A stretch of DNA of 14,880 nt, from NCBI GenBank assembly GCA_003218785.1, contig QHOM01000015.1, positions 11,141 to 26,020 on the forward strand, written 5' to 3'. Shown here piece by piece: positions 1 to 7,650 of the stretch (the first letter of the stretch is position 1; the number at the start of each line of letters is the position of its first letter). The DNA comes from Verrucomicrobiota bacterium. Lineage in GTDB: Bacteria; Verrucomicrobiota; Verrucomicrobiia; Chthoniobacterales; UBA10450. The notes under the pieces were generated by a model. That model saw only the letters and a program-made list of their open reading frames with translations. It did no database searches and was not told where the DNA came from. The position numbers were made by a program, and so were the translations under genes.

Positions 1-621
1 TGACGACTTAAGTTCTTCGAGCCAGAGCCGAGCCATTTTAACTTCATCATTGGTCAACCCATGAGTTGCATGTGCCAAACGAATTGTTACATCTGCACCA
101 CCGCGACGAAAAAGTGTCGCCAGGCGCTGAGTCTCAGATGCCGGAATGATTGGGTCCTGATCTCCCGCGCCGATCCAAACGCGCACAGATGAAAGGTCCG
201 GCAGGTTGTCCGGAACAAGCGGCACCATGGTGCGAAATAGAATGGCCGTGCGCAGTATTTCTGGCCGGAGCAACAACATGCTCGTAACAATATTAGCGCC
301 GTTGGAATAACCGACGGCGACGACGCGATCCGCGGCGAGCCTGTACTGCCACACCGCCGCCGCGACGAAATCCGCCAGTTCGTTCGTGCGTTGTTTCAAA
401 TCCTCCACGTCGAACACGCCTTCGGCGAGCCGACGAAAGAATCGCGGCATTCCGTTTTCGAGAATTTTGCCGCGCGGGCTAAGGAGTGCGGCATTCGGAT
501 CAAGCTCACGTCCAAGCGGAATGAGATCGTGCTCGTTGCCGCCGGTCCCATGCAAAAGCAGCAGTGTCCGGTCCGAGGCGCCCGGAACAAATTCGTGAAT
601 GAAATCCGGCTGCGGCCTCAT
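1..621 (-). CDS. Alpha/beta-hydrolase (phospholipase/carboxylesterase family), 3' end outside window
   Basis: The frame opens with ATG at 621 and stays open for 207 residues to the window edge, so the C terminus is missing. What is seen: an oxyanion-loop segment LLLLHGTGGNEHD (about residues 20-32), the nucleophile elbow GYSNG with Ser106, GDQDPIIP with the likely acid Asp156, and THG with His187. That is a complete catalytic triad in the order and spacing of the small carboxylesterase/phospholipase family. By family knowledge it is a cytoplasmic serine esterase; the substrate is unknown. Its start overlaps the stop of the upstream dioxygenase in an ATGA (618-621), so the two are probably translationally coupled. 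The pairing resembles B. subtilis mhqE-mhqD, which suggests a role in handling aromatic or quinone electrophiles (inference). Confidence 0.88.
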   Translation of the reverse strand, partial: MRPQPDFIHEFVPGASDRTLLLLHGTGGNEHDLIPLGRELDPNAALLSPRGKILENGMPRFFRRLAEGVFDVEDLKQRTNELADFVAAAVWQYRLAADRVVAVGYSNGANIVTSMLLLRPEILRTAILFRTMVPLVPDNLPDLSSVRVWIGAGDQDPIIPASETQRLATLFRRGGADVTIRLAHATHGLTNDEVKMARLWLEELKSS

Positions 622-1601
622 TGTTGAGCCGGAATTTTTACCGGGGGCAAAACCTGTTCGATTTCCGGACGCGCTGGTTCCATCCAAGGTGGAAGGCGCA
701 GTTTGGAGCCGAGCTCGTCGAGTGTTTCATCCAGCGTGAAGCCTGGCGGCTCGGTCGCGATCTCGAAAAGAATGCCGCCCGGTTCTCGAAAGTAGATCGA
801 ATGGAAATAAGTGCGATCGATTACTGGCGTCACGTTGTAGCCGAGCTCAACAAGATGCTCGCGCCATTGCAACTGCTCGGCATTGTCCTTCGCGCGGAAG
901 GCGATGTGATGTACCGACCCGGCCGCCACATGTCCAGCCCGACCGTCTGGCATGCAAAGCAAATCAACGATTCTGCCTGGCCCGGAATTGCTCGACGCGA
1001 CAAAACGAAAACGGTTTCCTGATTCCTCAATCAGGCGATAGCCGAAACTCTTCGTTAACAATTTGGCCGTGCGTTCGTAGCCTTCCAATGCAGCCGAGAC
1101 GCTGTGAAACCCGCGAAGTGAATGTTCTGCGGGGACGGGACTGTTGGTCCACGATTCTATTGCAAATCGTCTTGCGTTTACGGGCGACACGCCCGCCCCT
1201 ACAGGGGAGGCGACGAGTTCGAGCAACAATCCATCCGGATCGGCAAAGCGAATTACGTCTTCGCCAAATCGCGTACCCGTTTTCTCGGCAGTTATGTGCT
1301 GTTCCTTGAAACGATCCAGCCAGTAGCCAACTGAATCGGGCGAGATCGCAAATGCCGTTGCCTCGATCTGGCCGACGCCACGATGTCCACGCCGTGCACC
1401 GGGCCAGGGAAAGAATGTCAGGATCGTCCCCGGTGTGCCGCGGGCATCGCCAAAGTAGAAATGATAAGTGCCAGGGTCATCGAAATTGACCGTGCGTTTG
1501 ACCAAACGCAGCCCAAGCAATCCGATGTAGAAATCCAGGTTGCGCTGCGGGTCGTTGGCGATGGCGGTGACGTGATGAAGTCCGGAGATTTTTTTGTCCA
1601 T
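618..1601 (-). CDS. Ring-cleaving dioxygenase / glyoxalase (VOC family, MhqO-like)
   Basis: 327 residues from ATG at 1601. A TTG three codons upstream (1610) is also in frame but neither has a clear ribosome site, and ATG gives the usual family N terminus. Two VOC modules are visible. The N-terminal one begins with GLHHVTAIA and includes KRTVNFDDP and GTILTFFPWP. The C-terminal one begins near FHSVSAALEG, continues through VHHIAFRAKDN, and ends in GGILFEIATEP. Probable metal ligands by family pattern are His10, His232 and Glu280. The family comprises Fe(II)-type extradiol or hydroquinone dioxygenases of about 310-330 residues. Residues about 133-141 (GAGVSPV) are encoded by a palindromic REP-like sequence at 1181-1203, a small in-frame insertion between the two modules. 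It lies 16 bases downstream of the MFS stop and overlaps the hydrolase by four bases, so it sits mid-operon. The natural substrate cannot be read from the sequence. Confidence 0.88.
   Translation of the reverse strand: MDKKISGLHHVTAIANDPQRNLDFYIGLLGLRLVKRTVNFDDPGTYHFYFGDARGTPGTILTFFPWPGARRGHRGVGQIEATAFAISPDSVGYWLDRFKEQHITAEKTGTRFGEDVIRFADPDGLLLELVASPVGAGVSPVNARRFAIESWTNSPVPAEHSLRGFHSVSAALEGYERTAKLLTKSFGYRLIEESGNRFRFVASSNSGPGRIVDLLCMPDGRAGHVAAGSVHHIAFRAKDNAEQLQWREHLVELGYNVTPVIDRTYFHSIYFREPGGILFEIATEPPGFTLDETLDELGSKLRLPPWMEPARPEIEQVLPPVKIPAQQ
1181..1203 (-). repeat. Single REP-like palindrome inside the dioxygenase gene
   Basis: On the minus strand this reads TGTAGGGGCGGGCG followed by TGTCGCCCG: a GTAGGGGC head as in the REPs at 8-11 kb, then a 6-base inverted repeat (CGGGCG/CGCCCG) around a 3-base loop. 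It is translated in frame as part of VGAGVSPV. The core differs from the GGACGGCAC copies, so it is a diverged or sister family. No inverted partner is visible nearby. Confidence 0.5.
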
Positions 1602-1617
1602 GGGCTTCAAGTCTAAT

Positions 1618-3204
1618 TCAAGTCGATTTCACCTGTCGCGCTACTCCGCCGATAAAGACCAACGCGACAATCGCGCTGGCCACGGCGAGTGCTGCTCCTA
1701 TCCCCATGATCCATCTAAAAGCATGCACGAAAGATTCATTAATCGCGCGACCAATCGCCTGTTGCGTTAATGCGTCCACCTCTTCCGGAAGGGAGGCGGC
1801 TGCGAGCTTGCTGCGTTGAGCTTGCAATGATTGCCACGCGGAGTGCGGCAATGTCCAGGCGGACAATCGCTGCTCAAGTGCATGATTAAAGACGTGAAGC
1901 ATCATGATTCCCAGGACCGCGATCGCGAGCAGCCCGGCCCCTCTCGCGACCGCGTTGTTGACTCCCGATGCAATGCCGACACGATTCTGCGTCACCGAAT
2001 TCATCACTGTAGTTGTGAGAGGCGCAACGCTTACAGCCATACCTATCCCAAGGATGACGATAGCGGGAAAAAACTTTTGCCAGTAACTGCCTCCCACACC
2101 CGGTAGCATGAATAGCGCGAAGCCAAGGGCTGTAATCAACGGACCCGCAACGAGCGGAATTTTCGGGCCGTAACGTTCAACGAGTCCGCCCGACCAGCGC
2201 GAAAGCAAAAAGATGATTAAGATAAATGGCAAGAGAGCCGCACCTGCTGCGGTGGCAGAGTAATGCTGAACCTGGATCAAGTTCAGCGGCAGGAAGAACA
2301 GAGTCCCGCCGAGCGCGCCGTAGAGCAAGAATGTCAGCAGGTTCGCTCCCGCAAACGTTCGCGAGCGGAAAAGAGTGAGCGGCAACATTGGATTAGGAAC
2401 TCGCGCCTCGACTATCAAAAAGAAGGCGAGGAGGAGTGTCGCGGCAACAAGGGCCACAACGACCGATCGATCGCTGAAACCGAGCCGTGAAGATTCGATC
2501 AACCCATAAACCAGTGCGCCTAAACCGAGTGCGCCCAAAATTGCACCCCACCAGTCCAGTCCCGCGCTCTCCTTGTCAGAGCTTTCCGGGACACGCCAGA
2601 GCGACATTAAGATCACCAAAAGCGCCAGCGGAATGTTGATGAAGAACACGGCGCGCCATGAAACATTCTCGATCAGCCAGCCGCCGATCACTGGTCCGAT
2701 AGCGGTGGTGATCGCACTGAACCCCGACCAAGTTCCGATGGCGCGTCCGCGTTGGTCTTCTGGAAAGGAACTGCTAATGATTGCGAGACTGCCCGGAACC
2801 AGGAGCGCCGCGCCAAGCCCCTGCACTGCGCGAGCGGCGATCAGTTGACCGATGTTCGCAGCGAAACCGCACCAAGCAGATGCGAAAGCGAAAAGCGCGA
2901 CGCCAACAAGGAAGACCCGCCGGCGTCCAAAATGATCTCCGACGGAACCGCCGACAAGGAGGAGCGCCGCGAGCAGGAGCGAGTAAGCTTCGATTACCCA
3001 CTGCACGTCCACGATCGTGGCGTTCAGGTTCGTTTGCAGCGCGGGCAGCGCCACGTTCACAACCGTGCCGTCGATGAACGCCATGCTCGAAGCGACAGTT
3101 GTGGCGGCAAGTACCCAGCGCCCGGAAGATTTTGGACAGGGAGCTGTAGCTGTCCCCGAGCGGATTATGCTTTCGTCACAAGGTTCTCGGATGAATGCCG
3201 ACAT
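1618..3204 (-). CDS. MFS drug/proton antiporter, DHA2 (14-helix, EmrB/QacA-like) family
   Basis: 528 residues starting at ATG 3204. After a soluble leader of about 30 residues come many hydrophobic segments consistent with 14 membrane helices. Signatures of the DHA2 group are present: FIDGTVVNVALP at 43-54 (helix 1), GGSVGDHFGRRR at about 85-96 (loop 2-3 motif A), ARAVQGLGAALLVPGS at about 124-139, and GPVIGGWLIENVSWR at about 170-184 (the antiporter motif C region). Length is typical for the family. It would act in the inner membrane as a proton-driven exporter of small organic molecules. It is followed 16 bases downstream by the dioxygenase and preceded 51 bases upstream by the zinc-finger gene on the same strand. 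The linkage suggests export of the compounds that the dioxygenase and hydrolase act on (inference). No adjacent membrane-fusion (EmrA-like) subunit is visible. Confidence 0.92.
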   Translation of the reverse strand: MSAFIREPCDESIIRSGTATAPCPKSSGRWVLAATTVASSMAFIDGTVVNVALPALQTNLNATIVDVQWVIEAYSLLLAALLLVGGSVGDHFGRRRVFLVGVALFAFASAWCGFAANIGQLIAARAVQGLGAALLVPGSLAIISSSFPEDQRGRAIGTWSGFSAITTAIGPVIGGWLIENVSWRAVFFINIPLALLVILMSLWRVPESSDKESAGLDWWGAILGALGLGALVYGLIESSRLGFSDRSVVVALVAATLLLAFFLIVEARVPNPMLPLTLFRSRTFAGANLLTFLLYGALGGTLFFLPLNLIQVQHYSATAAGAALLPFILIIFLLSRWSGGLVERYGPKIPLVAGPLITALGFALFMLPGVGGSYWQKFFPAIVILGIGMAVSVAPLTTTVMNSVTQNRVGIASGVNNAVARGAGLLAIAVLGIMMLHVFNHALEQRLSAWTLPHSAWQSLQAQRSKLAAASLPEEVDALTQQAIGRAINESFVHAFRWIMGIGAALAVASAIVALVFIGGVARQVKST

Positions 3205-3255
3205 GATGGTGGCCTGTCATCGCCGAGCCATTTTCTCATTTGCACGGCTTTGAAT

Positions 3256-3540
3256 TCAATATTCCACGAAAGCGTCGTCGGGATAACAGTACAGCCAACG
3301 CTCGCCGGGCTGCGCGGAGGCGATGACTGGATGCCCGGTGGCGTGCGCGTGTTTGCTGGCGTGCTGGTTTGGCGAGCTGTCACAGCAGAGCGTGACACCA
3401 CATGTCTGGCAGGTCCGCAGATGAACCCAGTGTGCGCCGATCTTCACGCATTCTTCACACTCGCTGCGCGTAGCGTGTTTGATCGACGCAATCGCATCCA
3501 GATGAGAACACGTTTGAGCGCGCATCAGGGCATTATTCAA
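3256..3540 (-). CDS. UBP-type zinc finger protein
   Basis: 94 residues if the TTG at 3540 is the start. That start has a good ribosome site, GGAAGGAAG (3556-3548 on the minus strand), 7 bases upstream, and overlaps the TGA of the upstream gene (TTGA, 3537-3540). An ATG at 3525 would give 89 residues but lacks such a site. Zinc ligands are recognisable: Cys11 and His13 (CSH), Cys28 and Cys31 (CEEC), Cys44 and Cys47 (CQTC), Cys52, then a His-rich stretch (His60, 64, 66, 70) ending in TGHPV. This pattern, with the trailing GERWLYCYPDDAF, matches the zf-UBP fold that binds the free C terminus of ubiquitin in eukaryotes. Bacteria carry stand-alone copies with no established role, so no function is assigned. 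Cytoplasmic, no signal peptide. Confidence 0.85.
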   Translation of the reverse strand: MNNALMRAQTCSHLDAIASIKHATRSECEECVKIGAHWVHLRTCQTCGVTLCCDSSPNQHASKHAHATGHPVIASAQPGERWLYCYPDDAFVEY

Positions 3541-4019
3541 GCCGCCGCTTCCTTCCGGAACCTGGTGGCAGCGGCGATGGCAAAGACGATGAAAAGCGTC
3601 AGGACAATGAGCTGCGTGAGTTTAAATGGCGGCTCGGTCTGCGTTGGAGCGATTATTTTCAACGCCGGTATTTTTTCGAACGCCTGCACGATCCCGACGA
3701 ACACATTAAAATAGAGCGCGATCACGGCGGTGACCACGTAGATCCACCGCCAGGCGCCGGCGAGGTGACGCGGGTAACGCGCATAAATGGCGATCGCGAG
3801 CACCAACAGCGATATGACGCCAACGCCAATCGCTGGCGTGAAACCATGGAACGGAAAAAAGAAGCCGGTCACGCTTGTCAGCACTGTGGTGATCAGGAAC
3901 CACTTGGTCCAACTATCGAGCCGATTGCCAGCGAGCATTCCAAACAAAACGATCAAGCCGGTAAAAATTCCGACCAAGCTGATCAGCACGTGAATTATTG
4001 TGTATATGTGCAGTATCAT
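3537..4019 (-). CDS. Small integral membrane protein of unknown function
   Basis: 160 residues from ATG 4019. Five hydrophobic segments are visible at about residues 4-28, 39-58, 62-82, 88-112 and 131-152, with short polar loops (NRLDSW, ARYPRHLAG, and a proline-rich loop near 115-130) and a basic C-terminal end (TRFRKEAAA). Histidine in helix 1 (IIHVL) and the FPFHGFTP loop could be functional but nothing shows a cofactor site. I recognise it only as a conserved hypothetical inner-membrane protein. Its stop overlaps the TTG start of the zinc-finger gene, so it is the likely first gene of the leftward operon. A heme- or DoxX-like role cannot be supported. Confidence 0.8.
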   Translation of the reverse strand: MILHIYTIIHVLISLVGIFTGLIVLFGMLAGNRLDSWTKWFLITTVLTSVTGFFFPFHGFTPAIGVGVISLLVLAIAIYARYPRHLAGAWRWIYVVTAVIALYFNVFVGIVQAFEKIPALKIIAPTQTEPPFKLTQLIVLTLFIVFAIAAATRFRKEAAA

Positions 4020-4175
4020 GGTTTGCCGATTACATTCTTTTCCGCAAGCAATGTCACGTCACGTTTGCGCGATTCACGGACCTGTTCACTTTTTCTGTTC
4101 CCACTCTTAATGATGTCAAGAAGCCCGGACAAACTGCGGCGTCTTGTTTCTTTTATGGATTCCGATAGATAGATT
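4020..4175. promoter_or_regulatory. Divergent intergenic region between leftward operon and restriction operon
   Basis: These 156 bases separate the two divergently read operons and must hold both promoters. On the minus strand a perfect TTGACA hexamer lies at 4119-4114, but no good -10 follows at 16-18 bases. A short tandem GTCACGTCACG lies at 4053-4063 and could be a protein-binding site. On the plus strand I see neither a clear promoter nor a good ribosome site before the ATG at 4176. The region's role is inferred from position and the individual elements are weak. Confidence 0.35.
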
Positions 4176-5342
4176 ATGGCGATGGCCGAGCCCAATCCGA
4201 GTCTTAACAACCCTTATCGCGAGCCGGAATGGCATTACGCGACGAATCTCGAAGGCGAGCTCGATTATGAAAAAGTGGAAGCCGGGCGACGCACCTTCAC
4301 GGGGGAACTCCAGACCATCCCCGTACCGCAGCGCGCACAACTCAGTCTGGTCGAGCTGAACGAGTTTGCCGCGCGAGAGTACGGCAATCATCTCGTGAAT
4401 GTGCTTCGGCAAGAAATCCGCACTTGGCGCAACGCCGGTTATCCGAACACGACGCGAATGACCAGAGAACTTCTCCACTTCTGGTTCAAGAACAAGGAGC
4501 GCGACTTCACGCAATCGTTGTTTTTCGCGCAACAAGAGGCGATCGAGACGGCAATTTACCTCAATGAAGTCGCGGAGAAGTCGAATGTTGGTCAGCGTCT
4601 GCTGAGCGATCTGGAGAAGGCGCAGATCGAAACCGAACGTTTACCACGTATTGCGTACAAGATGGCGACCGGCGCGGGCAAGACGGTCGTTATGGGGGCG
4701 TTGATTGTTTACCACTTCTTCAATCGCCGTGAGTACCGCAACGATGTTCGCTTCGCCGATAATTTCTTGATCGTCACACCGGGCATAACAATTCGCGACC
4801 GCCTTGCTGCGCTGCGGGTTGACAATCGCACTGGCGTCGAGGCGCAGGATTATTACTACACGCGCACGCTCGTTCCGTCGACCTGGCGCGGCGAACTCCA
4901 CCAGCTCAATGCCAAGCTGGTGATCGTAAATTATCAGCAGCTTCAAGCACACACATTGCAAGGCAACAAACGGTCGCCGTTTGACGGAAAGATCGGTGAG
5001 AATGGCCGGAAGGTGGAGGCGCGAGAAGATGCTGCGCAGGTTCTCAAGCGTGTCATGGGAAAGTTCCGGCCCGACTCGCGCTTATTGGTGATCAATGATG
5101 AGGCGCATCACTGTTATTCGCCGAGGTACGACCAGCGCGTCGCTGAAGGCGAGGATGCAAAGCGCGAGAACGAACGCGCGGCGGTTTGGTTCAATGGACT
5201 GCGCGAGATTGCGAAGCGGTACAAAATCCGCTCGATCTATGACCTCAGCGCAACACCCCTATTACTTAACCGGGTCCGGCTACGATCCGTACAAATTGTT
5301 TCCGTGGGTCGTGACCGATTTCGGCCTCATCGAAGCGATTGA
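4176..5342 (+). CDS. res: Type III-like restriction endonuclease (Res), N-terminal helicase part, frameshifted
   Basis: This frame encodes the first half of a superfamily 2 helicase-nuclease. Visible motifs are Walker A ATGAGKT (residues 164-170), the DEAH box in VINDEAHHCY (308-311), and motif III SATP (358-361). Immediately after SATP the frame changes into unrelated residues (LLLNRVRLRS) and stops at 5342. The expected continuation YYLTGSGYDP is found one base further on, so the gene has one extra base in the CCCC run at 5256-5259. True homologous coding therefore ends at about 5258 (361 residues). By family knowledge the Res subunit translocates on DNA using ATP and cuts when paired with a Mod methyltransferase; a Mod-like gene lies at the end of this operon. 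Either the gene is inactive, the base is a sequencing error, or a +1 frameshift restores it. Confidence 0.85.
   Translation: MAMAEPNPSLNNPYREPEWHYATNLEGELDYEKVEAGRRTFTGELQTIPVPQRAQLSLVELNEFAAREYGNHLVNVLRQEIRTWRNAGYPNTTRMTRELLHFWFKNKERDFTQSLFFAQQEAIETAIYLNEVAEKSNVGQRLLSDLEKAQIETERLPRIAYKMATGAGKTVVMGALIVYHFFNRREYRNDVRFADNFLIVTPGITIRDRLAALRVDNRTGVEAQDYYYTRTLVPSTWRGELHQLNAKLVIVNYQQLQAHTLQGNKRSPFDGKIGENGRKVEAREDAAQVLKRVMGKFRPDSRLLVINDEAHHCYSPRYDQRVAEGEDAKRENERAAVWFNGLREIAKRYKIRSIYDLSATPLLLNRVRLRSVQIVSVGRDRFRPHRSD
5256..5259 (+). other. Frameshift site in Res gene (CCCC run, one base too many)
   Basis: Reading ACA CCC then skipping the C at 5259 joins SATP directly to YYLTGSGYDP, restoring a 1157-residue protein (361 + 796). 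The site follows a conserved helicase motif, so the two frames must originally have been one gene. The sequence CCC-CUA would let a proline tRNA slip +1 and re-pair with CCC, but no stop codon or stimulatory site supports programmed frameshifting. Mutation or a base-call error is simpler. Confidence 0.85.
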
Positions 5343-7650
5343 ATCTGGCTTGGTCAAAATCCCATTCCTGCCGCACTGGGATGACACGCAACTGCAAACG
5401 CCTGTGCTTCGCGAGCTGTACCGTCACGTCAAACGTGAACTTCCCAAAGCGGGCCAAAAGAAACGGCGCGCCCGCGCAAGGGCTGAAGGCGAGGTTCTCC
5501 TGGAAGAGCCGCCGCGTTTGCCAGACATTGTCAAAGCGGCCTTTAAACAGTTCTACGAACACTACCAGGAAGAATATAAAGATCGGCGCCATTCGCTGGC
5601 AGCGCGCGGGACGCAGCAACTCGAAATCGCGGACACTCCGCCGGTATGCATCTTCGTCTGCAATAACACTTCAGTATCAAAAGAGGTCTTCAAATACGTC
5701 GCAGGTTATGCGCAAGAGGCGGGCTCGGACGGCGAGTCCGAGCAAGCTGTCCCCGGCGTGTACGATCTTTTCTCGAACTTCGATCCCGATACCAGAGCTG
5801 CGCGTTCCAAGCCGCCAACGCTTTTGATCGACAGCGATGCGCTAGAGAACTCGAATCAGGTCGATGATGAATTTCGCCGAGTCTTCGCGAAAGAGATAGA
5901 GCAGTTCAAACGCGATTACGCTCTGCGCCATGGCCAGGGCGCGGCCGATCAAATCACAGACGCGGAAATTCTACGCGAAGTCGTGAACACCGTGGGCAAA
6001 CCGAACTCACTCGGCGCGCACATCCGTTGTGTCGTCTCGGTGTCGATGCTTACTGAAGGATGGGATGCAAATAACGTCACTCACATTGTCGGGCTCCGTG
6101 CGTTCGGATCGCAGTTACTCTGCGAGCAGGTCGCCGGCCGTGCTCTTCGACGACAATCCTATTTCCTCAAAGGCTACGACAAAGCGGTAAACCCCACGAC
6201 GGATAAGCGCAGCATCGTCACCTACAAATTCCCGCCGGAGTACGCGCACATCATCGGCGTTCCATTTAAGTTGTTCAAGGGCGGAAAGTCTCCTCGCCCA
6301 GGACCAGTGGATGTCACGCCGGTATTTGCGGTGCGGGAGCGGACCGAAAAATACGAGATCACATTTCCGAACATCGAAGGCTACCGCGTCGATTACCCCG
6401 AGGGCGAACTCACCTACAGTTTCGAAGGGATCGAAGATTACGAGATCGACGGCTCAGCGCTTCCGACGAAAACGATCATGCACACCGGCATCGACGGGAA
6501 ACGAGTCACGCTGTCGATCGAGGATATTTTGCAAATGCGCGAGCAACAGATCGTGTTTCAGATCGCCAAAGGTTTGTTGCGGGAAGAATTCTCGGACGAC
6601 CAAGGTAACGCGGAGTTCCAGCGCTTTCACCAGCTCACCAAGATCGTCGGCGATTGGTACAAGACGAAACTGCGCGTTCTGCACAAGGATCCTGAGTGGA
6701 AGAAGCTCGTTTACTTTCACGAGCAGAAAAAGGTGGTAGCACACATCCGCCGCGCGATTCAGCCGGCCGGCAAAGGCGACGAACGGATTCGTCCGAAATT
6801 AAACTACTATAATCCGACCGGCAGCAGCCGCTTCGTTCACGGCCAGACAACGCGCGAGTGCTACCCGACCAAGCACAGCCACGTGAATATTGTCGTCATC
6901 GACAGCGGCTGGGAAGGTCGAATGGCCAAGATGCTGGACGACCTCGCTGATGAAGGGCCTCTCATCTCCTGGGTGAAAAACGCGTTCCTAGACTTCCGCA
7001 TTCCTTATACGAACAAACGAGGCGAGGAGAAAATCTACTATCCCGACTTCATCGTGCGCGCTCGCACCGGCGCCGGCGAAACGGTGAACCTCATTCTCGA
7101 AGTCACCGGGCAGAAACGCAACAAATGGGAGAAAGTGTGGGCGGCGAAGAATCGCTGGGTTCCCGCGGCTAACTGTATTCGCGAGCAATACAAGTGGGAC
7201 CGTTGGGACTACATCGAGATCAGCGAAGACATCCGCGACGGACGTAATCAACTTCTCTACCGTTTGCGCGACCCGAATGCGCCGGTGCAATTGCCGCGCA
7301 TGACGATGCCAAATATGCCGACGCTCGCGCCAGAGCTTGTTCAGCAGATTGTCGATCTTGTCGTTCAGACATGCGATCCGGAGAAGATTGTCCTATTCGG
7401 CAGTCGCGCGCGTGGGACAAACAAGCCGGACAGCGACATCGACCTGTTTGTCGTTGTAAAAGAAGCGAGCGAGCCGGAGTGGGAACGCTCGCGTCCAATC
7501 GATGAGGCCTTATGGCCGCTTCGCATTCCAGTGGATACGCAGGTCGTCGTTCGCACGCCGGCGGAAATTGAGGAGTGGAAGGGCGCCAGTCTCGCTCTGG
7601 AAACCAAAGCATTGCGCGAAGGAAAAGTGTTGTATGAAAGACAACGGTGA
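5260..7650 (+). CDS. res: Res C-terminal half (helicase domain 2 and PD-(D/E)xK-like nuclease) fused to MNT nucleotidyltransferase
   Basis: Second part of the frameshifted Res gene. The open frame extends back to an ATG at 5095, but residues before 5260 are out-of-frame shadow. Numbering on the restored protein: TEGWD (626-630) and QVAGRALRR (651-659, helicase motif VI) belong to the second RecA-like domain. Near the end, YYPDFIV with Asp957 and ILEVTG with Glu975 form a PD-(D/E)xK-like nuclease core, with Thr977 where Lys is usual. After a short linker (PRMTMPNMPT) comes a complete MNT domain with GSRARG at 1075-1080. The reading frame is continuous through the junction, so the fusion is seen directly. 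The stop overlaps the HEPN gene start by 17 bases. Without MNT the protein would be about 1040 residues, near the usual size of large Res subunits. Function depends on how the frameshift is resolved. Confidence 0.85.
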   Translation, partial: YYLTGSGYDPYKLFPWVVTDFGLIEAIESGLVKIPFLPHWDDTQLQTPVLRELYRHVKRELPKAGQKKRRARARAEGEVLLEEPPRLPDIVKAAFKQFYEHYQEEYKDRRHSLAARGTQQLEIADTPPVCIFVCNNTSVSKEVFKYVAGYAQEAGSDGESEQAVPGVYDLFSNFDPDTRAARSKPPTLLIDSDALENSNQVDDEFRRVFAKEIEQFKRDYALRHGQGAADQITDAEILREVVNTVGKPNSLGAHIRCVVSVSMLTEGWDANNVTHIVGLRAFGSQLLCEQVAGRALRRQSYFLKGYDKAVNPTTDKRSIVTYKFPPEYAHIIGVPFKLFKGGKSPRPGPVDVTPVFAVRERTEKYEITFPNIEGYRVDYPEGELTYSFEGIEDYEIDGSALPTKTIMHTGIDGKRVTLSIEDILQMREQQIVFQIAKGLLREEFSDDQGNAEFQRFHQLTKIVGDWYKTKLRVLHKDPEWKKLVYFHEQKKVVAHIRRAIQPAGKGDERIRPKLNYYNPTGSSRFVHGQTTRECYPTKHSHVNIVVIDSGWEGRMAKMLDDLADEGPLISWVKNAFLDFRIPYTNKRGEEKIYYPDFIVRARTGAGETVNLILEVTGQKRNKWEKVWAAKNRWVPAANCIREQYKWDRWDYIEISEDIRDGRNQLLYRLRDPNAPVQLPRMTMPNMPTLAPELVQQIVDLVVQTCDPEKIVLFGSRARGTNKPDSDIDLFVVVKEASEPEWERSRPIDEALWPLRIPVDTQVVVRTPAEIEEWKGASLALETKALREGKVLYERQR
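7300..7647 (+). other. MNT (minimal nucleotidyltransferase) domain at the C terminus of Res
   Basis: The last 116 or so codons of the Res frame encode a Pol-beta-type minimal nucleotidyltransferase. GS-x10-DxD is intact (Gly1075, Ser1076, Asp1087, Asp1089 on the restored protein) and a third carboxylate is likely Asp1120 in PVDTQVVV, so it looks catalytically competent. In known MNT-HEPN pairs the MNT protein is the antitoxin and transfers AMP to the HEPN toxin. In-frame ATGs at 7300, 7306 and 7315 fall exactly in the linker, so a separate MNT protein of about 110-116 residues could also be made by internal initiation. No strong ribosome site precedes them. Confidence 0.85.

Noticed and set aside
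386..627. Short plus-strand frames opposite the hydrolase
   Set aside because: The minus strand here has an uninterrupted alpha/beta-hydrolase with a full catalytic triad.
2752..3714. 320-residue plus-strand open frame
   Set aside because: Runs antisense through the MFS, zinc-finger and membrane-protein genes, all of which have strong family signatures; its own translation is Arg/Asp-rich with no recognisable motif.
4016..4210. 64-residue minus-strand open frame across the divergent region
   Set aside because: No family signature, overlaps the start of Res, and would be antisense to it.
5095..5259. ATG 5095 as an independent start of the downstream Res frame
   Set aside because: Residues encoded between 5095 and 5259 in this frame are the out-of-frame shadow of the DEAH-to-SATP region; homologous sequence begins only at 5260.
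5256..5259. Phase-variable homopolymer in Res
   Set aside because: A run of four Cs is too short for typical slipped-strand phase variation; a single mutation or sequencing error is more likely.
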